Below, piece by piece: positions 1 to 7,656 of a stretch of 64,000 nucleotides of DNA. Every line of letters starts with the position of its first letter. Positions within the stretch are counted from its first letter, which is position 1. The stretch comes from PNON01 sp964387025. GTDB taxonomy: Bacteria > Chloroflexota > Anaerolineae > Anaerolineales > Anaerolineaceae. Location of the stretch: assembly GCA_964387025.1 (NCBI GenBank), contig CAYLUZ010000011.1:1-64000 (forward strand), given 5' to 3'. Below the pieces are notes generated by a model. That model did not search any database and was not told the DNA's origin. It saw nothing but the letters and a program-made list of their open reading frames with translations. The position numbers were made by a program, and so were the translations under genes.

Positions 1-1
1 C

Positions 2-100
2 TCTGAATATATTGACTACTACAACAACCGCAGAATTAAGGTTAAACTAAAAGGATTGAGTCCTGTTCAGTTCAGAACTCAATCCTTCATTTCTACTTAA
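2..100 (+). pseudogene. IS3-family (IS150-like) transposase OrfB, C-terminal end, cut by window edge
   Basis: Reading from base 2 gives an open frame ending at the TAA at 98-100. It reads SEYIDYYNNRRIKVKL and continues with LSPVQFR, the usual tail of IS3/IS150 OrfB integrase-type transposases (the YNNRR and SPVxFR motifs after the last catalytic Glu). Only about 32 residues are visible, so whether the full element to the left is intact cannot be told. It lies convergent to the inositol operon. Confidence 0.8.
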
Positions 101-104
101 CTCT

Positions 105-129
105 TGTCCAATAAATGGGGTGCACTACA
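105..129. mobile_element. Right terminal inverted repeat of the IS3-family element
   Basis: Five bases after the transposase stop there is a TGTCCA...GGGGTGCACTACA sequence, the typical IS150-group terminal repeat ending in CA. The element boundary is therefore close to base 129, only 26 bases from the stop codon of the last iol gene. The left repeat is outside the window, so it cannot be paired. Confidence 0.65.
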
Positions 130-155
130 TATTCCGGGTTGTTTTAGTTTAACCA

Positions 156-1175
156 TTATTCTATTTCTGATAATCTAACAGGTCTATTTTCTTTGAGTGA
201 TTTGTTTGCGGCCATCGCAATTAAAATCGGCTTACGTCCGTCTAATGCCATTACAGGAGTATCTGTGTCATTTCGAATGGCTTCAATAAATCCTTTCATC
301 TCCGCGACGAAAGATTCTGAATAACGCTCCAGGAAGAAGTATAAAGGTTTTGACCCGCTTACCTCTTCTCCATTGCTATAAATATGAGAATCCGGGAAAT
401 TATTTGTAACAGCGACCATTCCTCCCGATCCAAACACTTCCACACGTTGATCATAACCATATACTGCTTTACGGCTATTATCGATTGTGCCGATGGCGCC
501 ATTAGCAAATTTTAATGTAATTATTGCCGTGTCAATATCACCAGCTTTTCCAATCTCTGGATCTACCAAGACTCCACCTGCGGCATACACTTCTACAACC
601 TCTGAACCAGAAAGGTACCTGGCCATATCAAAATCATGAATTGTCATGTCGAGAAATATGCCACCAGATACTTTTACGTATTCAGGTGGTGGAGGGTTAG
701 GATCGCGGCTTGTAATCCTTAGGATATGCAATGCACCAATTTTTCCTTCTTTTACCATTTCTTTAACTTTTTTAAAGTTGGGATCGAACCTTCTATTAAA
801 ACCAATTTGGCACTTTATCCCAGCTTTTTTAACTGCATCCAACGCACTATCTATCTTCTTTAGGTCATGATCTATGGGTTTTTCGCAGAAGGCATGTTTC
901 CCGGCTTGAGCAGCTTCTGTTAGAATTTTTGCATGTGTGTCTGTGGAAGAGCATATAGCAACTGCATCAATATTCTTATCTTCCAATATTTTGTGATAAT
1001 CTTCATAAGCGTTTTTAATATTCAGCTTGTCACATAATTCTGTAGCAAAAGCATAATTAGGATCAGCTACAGCTACTACCTCTACACCTGGAATTCTGGT
1101 AGCGAGGTTCTCTGCATGGAGTTTTCCAATCCTCCCAGCCCCGATGACACCAACACGTATTACTTTCATAGCCAT
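156..1175 (-). CDS. iolG: Gfo/Idh/MocA oxidoreductase, inositol 2-dehydrogenase type
   Basis: NAD-dependent dehydrogenase that likely oxidises myo-inositol to 2-keto-myo-inositol (scyllo-inosose) in the cytoplasm. The Rossmann motif GAGRIG is at residues 12-17, the EKP motif with catalytic Lys99 follows, and the Asp176/His180 pair (DMTIHDFD) matches inositol dehydrogenases. The length of 339 aa is usual for the family. The ATG at 1175 is preceded by AAGGAG at good spacing. It is last in the iolB-iolD-iolG-iolG operon, 56 bases after its paralogue. Which inositol isomer each copy takes cannot be read from sequence. Confidence 0.85.
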   Translation of the reverse strand: MAMKVIRVGVIGAGRIGKLHAENLATRIPGVEVVAVADPNYAFATELCDKLNIKNAYEDYHKILEDKNIDAVAICSSTDTHAKILTEAAQAGKHAFCEKPIDHDLKKIDSALDAVKKAGIKCQIGFNRRFDPNFKKVKEMVKEGKIGALHILRITSRDPNPPPPEYVKVSGGIFLDMTIHDFDMARYLSGSEVVEVYAAGGVLVDPEIGKAGDIDTAIITLKFANGAIGTIDNSRKAVYGYDQRVEVFGSGGMVAVTNNFPDSHIYSNGEEVSGSKPLYFFLERYSESFVAEMKGFIEAIRNDTDTPVMALDGRKPILIAMAANKSLKENRPVRLSEIE

Positions 1176-1231
1176 TCTGCACTCCTTATATAAGATTTTG
1201 GATGTTTGTCGTCACAATAGTATGTGACTTA

Positions 1232-2245
1232 CTATAGTACTTCAGAGACTTTCACAAGCCTTTGTTCATCTAATGAAAGTGTTGCAGCAATTCCAATGGC
1301 TGTTGCAGCACGAGCATCTTCTCCTGATACTGTTGGGGTCGTTCCTTCCACAATATGCTTTACAAATGCCCGAATTTCTTCCGCGTAAGCTTGCCCAAAC
1401 CGCTCCATAAAATATGGAACCGTATCATGGGTTACACCTTGACGATTTAACATGAGCATGGCTGTTTGTTGCAAGTAACCGATCCAAATACTGCCTTCTG
1501 TACCAAGAACTTCCGTCCGAATATCATAGCCATAAACAGCATTTCTACTCATATCGATATTTCCAATTGCACCACTTGTAAATCGCAAGTTGACAACAAC
1601 ATTATCTATATCACCTACTTCTTTCAATTCCGGATAGGCAATACAAGCACCTTCACTATATACTCTATCTACTTCACTATCCATCAGCCATCTGGCGAGA
1701 TCAAAATCATGTACACCCATATCTACGATTAATCCCCCACTGTTTTCGCGTCGGGCAAATTCCAGTGTTGACCGTTTTGGATCTCTGCTTACAGCTTTAA
1801 ACATAACCGGTTTCCCGATCTGCCCTTCTAATATCTTGGATTTTGCCATCAAGTAAGGAGCATCGAATCTTCTCATAAATCCAAGTTGCAATTTTACGCC
1901 TGTTTGCTTAACGACCGCAATTGCAGAATCGCATTCTTTAATGTTCTGGGATAAGGGTTTTTCACTAAAAATATTCTTACCAGCTAATGCCGCATCTTTT
2001 ATGATCTGTGAATGAGTATTGGTAGGGGTGGATATGACAACTGCATCAATATCTTTATCCTCAAGAATTTTTCGATAATCCTCATATCCTTTCGCAATAC
2101 CATACTTTTCCTGGGTTTCCTTTAAACATTCTTTATTAGGATCAGCAACAGCAATTAATTCAACCTCTGATACCGTATAAGCCAGGGTATTCGCAAAAAT
2201 CTTACCCATTCTACCTGCGCCAATGAGACCTATATTGATTTTCAT
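1232..2245 (-). CDS. iolG: Gfo/Idh/MocA oxidoreductase, second inositol 2-dehydrogenase
   Basis: A second inositol-dehydrogenase-type protein of 337 aa, parallel over its whole length to the downstream copy (shared YEDYRKILEDK-type segment, GFxRRFD and VHDFDLARWL). GAGRMG forms the NAD-binding loop near residue 10. Catalytic Lys96, Asp175 and His179 are present. The frame opens at a GTG at 2248, but AGGAG spacing favours the ATG at 2245. It lies 21 bases after iolD. Two IolG-type enzymes in one operon suggest different inositol epimers (for example myo and scyllo or chiro); this is inference. Confidence 0.85.
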   Translation of the reverse strand: MKINIGLIGAGRMGKIFANTLAYTVSEVELIAVADPNKECLKETQEKYGIAKGYEDYRKILEDKDIDAVVISTPTNTHSQIIKDAALAGKNIFSEKPLSQNIKECDSAIAVVKQTGVKLQLGFMRRFDAPYLMAKSKILEGQIGKPVMFKAVSRDPKRSTLEFARRENSGGLIVDMGVHDFDLARWLMDSEVDRVYSEGACIAYPELKEVGDIDNVVVNLRFTSGAIGNIDMSRNAVYGYDIRTEVLGTEGSIWIGYLQQTAMLMLNRQGVTHDTVPYFMERFGQAYAEEIRAFVKHIVEGTTPTVSGEDARAATAIGIAATLSLDEQRLVKVSEVL

Positions 2246-2266
2246 CACAATGCTCCTTTTTGAAGG

Positions 2267-4129
2267 TTACAGATAATAATTTTCTTTCTTTTTCTTTTCC
2301 TCATACTCTTTACGAGCATTTTGAACTGATTTCATTGTTGAAACTTCTGCTATAGCTACATCCCACCAAGATTCATACCCAGGAACATGTGCATCCCGAT
2401 CTGCATCAATGACAATTACTGAAGTAGTCTTTAACTTTTTCACCTTTTTAAGTGCTTTTGCAAATGATTGAATGGAATTAGCAGAAAAGACTGTAGCGCC
2501 AAGACTCTGTGCATTTTGCACAAAATCTATCATTATCTTTTCCCCTGTCAGATGACCTGTCTCAAAATCTCGTTTTAAAAACCTTGTACCAAATCCTTCA
2601 CTTCCAATTGATCCGCTAAGTGCTCCAATTGAACCGAAACCCTGGTTATTCACAACAATAATATTTATCTTAATACCCTCTAAAATTGCTGTAACTATTT
2701 CAGTGGGATTCATCAGGTAAGTACCATCCCCAACCCAGACATAAACCTCTCTAGTAGGATCAGCCATCTTAACCCCAATGCCTGCCGGGATTTCATACCC
2801 CATGCAAGAGTATCCATATTCCATATGGTAACTATTAGGGGTTCTAGCTCGCCAAAGTTTATGTAAATCTCCTGGTTGGCTTCCTGCTGCAGAAAGAATT
2901 ACGTCTTTTGGCCCAGCAGCTTTCCAAATGGCGTGAATTATTTCGCCTTGTGATGGAACTGGTTGATTATTTATTGTAAAAAGCCGATCTGATTCTGCTT
3001 CCCATTTTTGTTTTAAATCTGATATCTTTTGCGTATACACAGCCTCAACATGAAAGCCTTTTAATCCTTTTCGTAACTCTTTCAACGTCACTTTTGCATC
3101 AGCTAAAATTGGTATGCCACTATGTTTATTTGCATCCATTTCAAAAACATTAATATTAATAAATCTTACGTTTGGATTTTGAAATATGGTTTTTGAGGCA
3201 GTGGTAAAATCCGAATATCTTGTGCCTATTCCAATAACTAAATCAGCATCTTTGGCTAATACATTTGCTGCTAAATTTCCTGTGGCACCTACTGCTCCAA
3301 CACAGCATGGATGGTTGTATGGTAGTGATCCTTTTCCGGCTTGAGTTTCACACACCGGAATGCCAGATTGTATAACAAATTTATCCAATTCTTGAGTTGC
3401 TTCCGAAAATAATACTCCTCCACCAGCTACGATCAAGGGTTTCTTGGCGTTAGAAATCAAATTTATTGCTTTTTGTAGTTGATTTCGATCTGCCATAGTC
3501 CTGTTGATGTGCCACACTCGTTTTACGAACAAATCAACAGGAAAACTGAAAGCTTCTGCTTGCACATCTTGTGGCAAGGATAATGTAACCGCACCAGTTC
3601 CTGATGGAGAGGTTAATACCCGCATTACCTCAGGGAGTGAGGTAATTAATTGTTCTGGCCTGTTTATCCTGTCCCAATATCTTGAAATTGGTTTAAAACA
3701 ATCATTTACACTAATATCCTGGGTCGAATCCGATTCTAGTTGTTGCAACACAGGAGCAACATTCCTTCTGGCAAAAATATCACCTGGTAGCAGTAGAACA
3801 GGTAGTCGATTAATTGTCGCGAGAGCAGCTCCTGTTACCATATTTGTTGCTCCAGGTCCGATGGACGATGTGCAAACAAAAGTCTGCATACGATTCTTCA
3901 TTTTTGTATATCCACTGGCAATGTGAACAGCAGCTTGCTCATTTTTAACCATAATATATTTAAAATCAGGATTTTCCTGTAACGCTTGTCCGATCCCGGC
4001 TACATTTCCATGTCCGAAGATTCCCAAAACCCCTCCAAAGAATGGTAGTTCCACTCCATCCCTTTCCACATATTGATTCTTTAAGAAAAGAATTAATGCT
4101 TGTGCTGTTGTTAATTTCTTCGTTTCCAT
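2267..4129 (-). CDS. iolD: 3D-(3,5/4)-trihydroxycyclohexane-1,2-dione hydrolase
   Basis: Thiamine-diphosphate enzyme that opens the inositol ring, giving 5-deoxy-glucuronate. It is 620 aa, the usual IolD length, and has the three-part acetolactate-synthase-like layout: an N-terminal PYR domain (FGHGNVAGIGQAL, IMVKNEQAA), a central Rossmann domain (about 190-340) and a C-terminal PP domain with the ThDP motif GDGTYLMN. The IolD-specific segment EYGYSCMGYEIPAGIG is clear. The start has GGAGAATAAC before ATG. It sits 23 bases after iolB, so it is almost certainly co-transcribed. Confidence 0.93.
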   Translation of the reverse strand: METKKLTTAQALILFLKNQYVERDGVELPFFGGVLGIFGHGNVAGIGQALQENPDFKYIMVKNEQAAVHIASGYTKMKNRMQTFVCTSSIGPGATNMVTGAALATINRLPVLLLPGDIFARRNVAPVLQQLESDSTQDISVNDCFKPISRYWDRINRPEQLITSLPEVMRVLTSPSGTGAVTLSLPQDVQAEAFSFPVDLFVKRVWHINRTMADRNQLQKAINLISNAKKPLIVAGGGVLFSEATQELDKFVIQSGIPVCETQAGKGSLPYNHPCCVGAVGATGNLAANVLAKDADLVIGIGTRYSDFTTASKTIFQNPNVRFININVFEMDANKHSGIPILADAKVTLKELRKGLKGFHVEAVYTQKISDLKQKWEAESDRLFTINNQPVPSQGEIIHAIWKAAGPKDVILSAAGSQPGDLHKLWRARTPNSYHMEYGYSCMGYEIPAGIGVKMADPTREVYVWVGDGTYLMNPTEIVTAILEGIKINIIVVNNQGFGSIGALSGSIGSEGFGTRFLKRDFETGHLTGEKIMIDFVQNAQSLGATVFSANSIQSFAKALKKVKKLKTTSVIVIDADRDAHVPGYESWWDVAIAEVSTMKSVQNARKEYEEKKKKENYYL

Positions 4130-4152
4130 GTTATTCTCCGTTTATTGATGTA

Positions 4153-5043
4153 TTATTTGTTCTTATTATTCATTTCCAGTGTTACTATTGGTAGCCGGTG
4201 ATCAAGTTCGTTCCACGTATTCTTAATCCAAGCAAATTCAGGATCATCTGAACTTGCCAATGATTGATCCGATCCTGCTAACATATTCAGGTAATAAACA
4301 TTAAATCCATGCGCAGCAACAACGGGATGATATCCTTCTGGCGATAAAACCAGTTCATTATCTTTTACTAAAACCAATTCATCGATATGTCTGTCATTTG
4401 TATAGATTCGCTGGTAGGCATATCCCTCAGGTCGGTCGATTTTATAATAATATATCTCCTCTAGGTCAGCCTCAAGAAGATTTCCATTTTGATCCAGTTT
4501 TCTGTCATCGTGTTTATGGGGGGGGTACGAACTCCAGTTTCCTGATGGCGTATAGACTTCGACCACAACCAACCTATCACAATCAAAACCCGGCATTATC
4601 ATCTGGTTAATTTGCCTCGTGGCATTTCCTCCCCCTCGAATTTCGATTTTTACTTCTTCAGGTTCTATCAGTTTCGTTGGATGATCAGAAAAGGCTTTAC
4701 ACCAGCCAATTCCAAATTCTAATTTCTCACTTAATGCTTGAATATTGACCCAATTATTCCTTGAAACATATAATGTCGTTGGTATTCCGCTAAACACATT
4801 TTTACGAGAACCAACAGACTCCCAGTTGTGATCTTTAGTTTCAATCTTTGCGGTTCCACCTAATACCACTAGAGCCATTTCATTATCGTGGCTATCAAAG
4901 TGCCAGGCTGTTCCTTTTTCTAATTTAACCGCTGAAAAATTCAAGTGCTCCCATCCAGCACTTTTAGGCGTTACTTGTATAAATTCAGGATATTCGTAAT
5001 TTGGTTTCACCAGTAAATTTTTTGATCCGTTCATATTTTCCAT
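4153..5043 (-). CDS. iolB: 5-deoxy-glucuronate isomerase
   Basis: Isomerises 5-deoxy-D-glucuronate to 2-deoxy-5-keto-D-gluconate, the step after IolD. The 296-aa protein has the bicupin fold expected for KduI/IolB. SSYPPHKHDD (near residue 175) supplies metal-binding His residues, and EEIYYYKIDRPEGYAYQRIY is the family signature. It is first in the iol operon. The ATG at 5043 has only a weak ribosome site (TTAGG), and an internal Met four residues in is an alternative start. The kinase iolC, aldolase iolJ, dehydratase iolE and iolA are not in the window. Confidence 0.93.
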   Translation of the reverse strand: MENMNGSKNLLVKPNYEYPEFIQVTPKSAGWEHLNFSAVKLEKGTAWHFDSHDNEMALVVLGGTAKIETKDHNWESVGSRKNVFSGIPTTLYVSRNNWVNIQALSEKLEFGIGWCKAFSDHPTKLIEPEEVKIEIRGGGNATRQINQMIMPGFDCDRLVVVEVYTPSGNWSSYPPHKHDDRKLDQNGNLLEADLEEIYYYKIDRPEGYAYQRIYTNDRHIDELVLVKDNELVLSPEGYHPVVAAHGFNVYYLNMLAGSDQSLASSDDPEFAWIKNTWNELDHRLPIVTLEMNNKNK

Positions 5044-5201
5044 GCCTAATTCAGAAATTTGATCTATAGTAATTTATATATATGTAATATCAATTATACA
5101 ATACAAACGTGTGCATGGATATATGTTTTGTGATATTTGCTCTCATTATCAATATAAATGTAACTAATATTTCAAATCAAATATACTTCCTTAAGATATA
5201 T
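5044..5201. other. AT-rich leader region upstream of iolB
   Basis: About 160 bases with no open frame. On the minus strand a TATAAT hexamer about 50 bases before iolB is a possible -10 box, but no convincing -35 pairs with it. No operator-like palindrome stands out. Confidence 0.3.
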
Positions 5202-5240
5202 ATAATAACTCTCTGCAGCATTCCTGTAGAGAGTTATTAT
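5202..5240 (-). terminator. Strong hairpin terminator of the HD-GYP/peptide operon
   Basis: A 16-base arm at 5202-5217 and its partner at 5225-5240 pair completely apart from one G-U, around a 7-base loop (GCATTCC). It lies 50 bases past the stop of the HD-GYP gene. The ATAATAA ends of the stem give U-rich flanks on both strands, so it may work both ways. Confidence 0.8.
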
Positions 5241-5290
5241 TCATATTACGTTTGTATGTAAAAAAATATAATTCCCCCTAATTTTATTGA

Positions 5291-6127
5291 TTATCCTTGA
5301 TTATGCGTAGTGCTCCTTACTAATTCAACCATCATTAGTACTATCTCTGGATCAAATTGCGTTCCTTTACACCTGACTAATTCTTTTAGCGCTTGTTCTT
5401 TAGAAATTGGATTCTTATATTTACGGCCACCGATCATTGTCGTGTAAGCGTCCACCACACCGAGAATACGGGATCCTACTGGAATGGTCTCTCCGCATAT
5501 TCCATCAGGGTAACCGCTTCCATCATACCTTTCATGATGCCATCTTACCATTGGTTTTATTGCATCAAGTGCATGAATTGGATCCATTAACGCAGAACTG
5601 TATACCGGGTGCTGCTTCATGATTGACCATTCAGTTTGGCTTAAAGGTCCAGGTTTTGTCAATAATTCCTTCGAAACCACCGATTTACCTATATCATGAA
5701 GTTTTCCTGCTAATCCCATAGTCAATACTTCAATACCTGGCAATCTCATAAATTGAGCTAGTCTTTGTGCCCAGATCCCTGTTTCCTGACTATGCCCGCT
5801 TGAATCGCATCGATCAATGGAATCTGCTAGTGTAAATAGTGCATTAACGTAATTATCCTGAAATTTAGGAATGATAGGTCCAACATAAATATTTAATCCA
5901 GCTAGTTCTACTTTTAATGGTGTACCAATAATTTCGTCCAGGTTCTTTTGGCCATCATTAGGAAACTGATAATTATCTAGATAATAATAACCAAATGAGT
6001 TATTTGAACCATCCAATTGAACAGGAATTAAGATGTTTTGTGATCGAGTATTTCGATCTCCAAAACCGTCTTCATATCCGTTCATATTGGGAATATTCGA
6101 TAAGGTGTGAGCTGATTCTACTTCCAT
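5291..6127 (-). CDS. HD-GYP domain protein, probable cyclic-di-GMP phosphodiesterase
   Basis: The C-terminal two thirds is an HD-GYP metal-dependent phosphohydrolase: LHDIGK near residues 143-148, HHERYDGSGYPDG near 197-209 and RILGVVDAYTTM after it. HD-GYP enzymes usually cleave cyclic-di-GMP to GMP. The N-terminal ~110 residues match nothing I recognise and may be a sensor. The frame opens at a TTG (6196) inside the upstream gene. The ATG at 6127, 23 bases past that gene's stop, is more plausible and gives 278 aa. It is the last gene before the hairpin at 5202. An HD-GYP enzyme in a peptide operon suggests that the output touches second-messenger levels; this is inference. Confidence 0.82.
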   Translation of the reverse strand: MEVESAHTLSNIPNMNGYEDGFGDRNTRSQNILIPVQLDGSNNSFGYYYLDNYQFPNDGQKNLDEIIGTPLKVELAGLNIYVGPIIPKFQDNYVNALFTLADSIDRCDSSGHSQETGIWAQRLAQFMRLPGIEVLTMGLAGKLHDIGKSVVSKELLTKPGPLSQTEWSIMKQHPVYSSALMDPIHALDAIKPMVRWHHERYDGSGYPDGICGETIPVGSRILGVVDAYTTMIGGRKYKNPISKEQALKELVRCKGTQFDPEIVLMMVELVRSTTHNQG

Positions 6128-6149
6128 AATATATTCTTTTTCTGACCTA

Positions 6150-6467
6150 TTAATATCTAGATACTTCTGCCATTTCCGGAATTCGTATACTATCAACTAT
6201 GAGTAAAACTGATTGAGAGAAGTGCTCCAGGTTACTACTTTTTAATAATGAGATAGATTTCAATATTTCTGTGGGAATATGAAATTCTTCTCCAAAGTAG
6301 CCAGATTCAATCGATCGAAGAGGATTGACCAATAATTGTTCTCGAAATACCTTATTAATGACTGCTGCTTGTAACACTTTACCTATTTCACACATCAGAT
6401 CATCTGAATAGACAGACCTTTTATCTTGTGAGTTTGTTTCGGAGAAAACAATACTATTTTGTAACAT
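6150..6467 (-). CDS. Small NHLP-clan-like protein (Os1348-type), putative RiPP-leader relative
   Basis: 105 aa without membrane segments. The core IGKVLQAAVINKVFREQLL, followed by NPLRSI and a later LEHFSQSVL helix, resembles the nitrile-hydratase-leader-peptide clan ('x-DxxFRxxLLxxP' pattern followed by an SLEEFA-like helix) as in Os1348-type proteins. Members of this clan often serve as leaders of ribosomally made modified peptides, but no Cys-, Ser- or Gly-rich core follows here. The ATG at 6467 has an excellent AAGGAG site that is itself encoded by the last codons of the preceding gene, two bases upstream, so translation is probably coupled. The family call rests on pattern memory only. 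Confidence 0.6.
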   Translation of the reverse strand: MLQNSIVFSETNSQDKRSVYSDDLMCEIGKVLQAAVINKVFREQLLVNPLRSIESGYFGEEFHIPTEILKSISLLKSSNLEHFSQSVLLIVDSIRIPEMAEVSRY

Positions 6468-6469
6468 TT

Positions 6470-7039
6470 TTACTCCTTTATCGGGTTACTCATGGACCAT
6501 AAAAACCATATTATTCCAATAGAAATAAGAATATCACCAAGGCTAAAAGCAAATTTATACCTGATCCATGATGGTAAATTCAATATATCTGTCAGAAAGG
6601 CTAAGTTTGTTTTTTCAGGTGAAAGAATTCTATCTTTTGTAAAAGATAATCGTTCTCCCACATTCCAATAACCAAAAGGGAGCTCAGGGTGTAATCGCGA
6701 TAATGTTTTGACACTTATAGGCATCCAACCGCCGTTTGTCGCAATTGCCAAAAAATTACTCACTAATCCTACTCCAAGAAGAACAAAACCATTGTGTTTG
6801 AAGTTTATTGTTATAAAAACAATTAATCCCAACATTGATATGATCTGTAAGTACGGAATAATTATTTCAGGTACTCCCCTACTCAGGCCAGGAATATAAA
6901 AAATCATTATTTGTGGTATCACAGCTATAAATACGAGCCATTCCTGGTGTAGAGACGGTATAGCTAATGTGCGTTTCATAATCCTGGCCCGAATAATTGT
7001 TGCTGCAAGGCCAATTAACACTGCTAGACTTAGTATCAT
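6470..7039 (-). CDS. DUF5317 family membrane protein
   Basis: 189 aa with about five hydrophobic segments (near residues 1-12, 30-46, 60-82, 85-98 and 165-182). The central NGGWMPISVKTLSRLHPEL motif is the hallmark of DUF5317, a family of unknown function common in Chloroflexota, Firmicutes and Actinobacteria. It lies 73 bases after the second 42-aa peptide gene and is coupled to the NHLP-like gene. The ribosome site of its own ATG at 7039 is weak. A role in processing, export or sensing of the peptides is a guess from context. Confidence 0.75.
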   Translation of the reverse strand: MILSLAVLIGLAATIIRARIMKRTLAIPSLHQEWLVFIAVIPQIMIFYIPGLSRGVPEIIIPYLQIISMLGLIVFITINFKHNGFVLLGVGLVSNFLAIATNGGWMPISVKTLSRLHPELPFGYWNVGERLSFTKDRILSPEKTNLAFLTDILNLPSWIRYKFAFSLGDILISIGIIWFLWSMSNPIKE

Positions 7040-7112
7040 TTAATTGGTATGGCTACAATCTTATGTGTGTTTTCTTTGTTGAATTTATCTTACAGATAGA
7101 TCAATTGAAAAT

Positions 7113-7241
7113 CTATACCCCGGTAGCTCCAGGAGCACCAGCGCCAAGTACTACCATGACAATTAAAATTACGAACAAAATTAAACGCACATTTACTTTC
7201 TGGAACAATGATCTTGTGATTTCTGCGGCTTTAGCGAACAT
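7113..7241 (-). CDS. 42-aa single-span membrane peptide 2, tail LGAGAPGATGV
   Basis: Begins MFAKAAEITRSLFQKVNVR, followed by a hydrophobic span (LILFVILIVMVVL) and the tail LGAGAPGATGV, then TAG. It has a strong TAGGAGAATCTC ribosome site before ATG. It is exactly as long as its neighbour 49 bases upstream and shares its last 11 residues although the N-terminal halves have diverged. Basic residues before the span predict the N-terminus inside and the tail outside the membrane. I recognise no named family. Secreted signal, structural peptide or toxin are all possible; signal precursor is favoured because of the regulator next door. Confidence 0.8.
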   Translation of the reverse strand: MFAKAAEITRSLFQKVNVRLILFVILIVMVVLGAGAPGATGV

Positions 7242-7290
7242 GAGATTCTCCTATGGGAATAATTTACTTTGAAAATGAATAATAATTACT

Positions 7291-7419
7291 CTATACTCCG
7301 GTCGCTCCAGGGGCACCTGCGCCGAGGACAATTAGAACTAGCATGAGAGTGAAAAGTACAACACGAAAATTTGCTGGTTTTACTAACGAATTGACGGTGG
7401 TGCTGATTTTTGTACGCAT
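7291..7419 (-). CDS. 42-aa single-span membrane peptide 1, tail LGAGAPGATGV
   Basis: Begins MRTKISTTVNSLVKPANFR, followed by a hydrophobic span (VVLFTLMLVLIV) and LGAGAPGATGV. The ribosome site AAGGAG lies 6 bases before ATG. First gene of the five-gene unit, preceded by a promoter at 7444-7471. The last 11 codons differ from peptide 2 at five positions, all synonymous, so the tail sequence is under selection and the ORF is real. N-inside topology is predicted from Arg/Lys before the span. Function is unknown. Confidence 0.82.
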   Translation of the reverse strand: MRTKISTTVNSLVKPANFRVVLFTLMLVLIVLGAGAPGATGV

Positions 7420-7443
7420 GATTTTCTCCTTAATTTGATTAGT

Positions 7444-7471
7444 ATCTTATTATCATTTATGCCGGTCTCAA
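7444..7471 (-). promoter_or_regulatory. Predicted promoter of the peptide operon
   Basis: On the minus strand TTGAGA (7466-7471) and TAAGAT (7444-7449) are separated by 16 bases, about 25 bases before the start codon of peptide 1. The -35 box overlaps a short imperfect dyad (TGCC...GGCA, 7459-7480) that could be a regulator site. Confidence 0.45.
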
Positions 7472-7656
7472 AACAGGCATTAAACAATAATCAAATAATT
7501 TACTAACCAATTTAGTTGAAATAAGCTTGAAATACAGATTTTGGGGGATTGAAATTAGAAAGTTGTAAGTCTTACACATGGCAACCATTAATATATACTG
7601 ATTGCACAAGACTACTGAAAAAACTAACTAGTAATAGATCTTTAGATCTTTATTTA
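7472..7656. other. Intergenic region between regulator and peptide operon
   Basis: 185 AT-rich bases without an ORF. Just after the regulator stop an AGATCTTTAGATCT dyad (around 7637-7650) inside a GTAATA...TATTAC context could end the regulator transcript. It has no clear T-run, so it is only a weak terminator candidate. Confidence 0.3.

Noticed and set aside
3504..3926. Plus-strand open frame of 140 codons
   Set aside because: Antisense shadow of iolD with no ribosome site or known motif.
7113..7419. Reading the GAGAPGATG tails as collagen-like repeats
   Set aside because: Only two Gly-x-y triplets occur, far too few for a collagen helix; the conserved short tail is better seen as a functional end segment.
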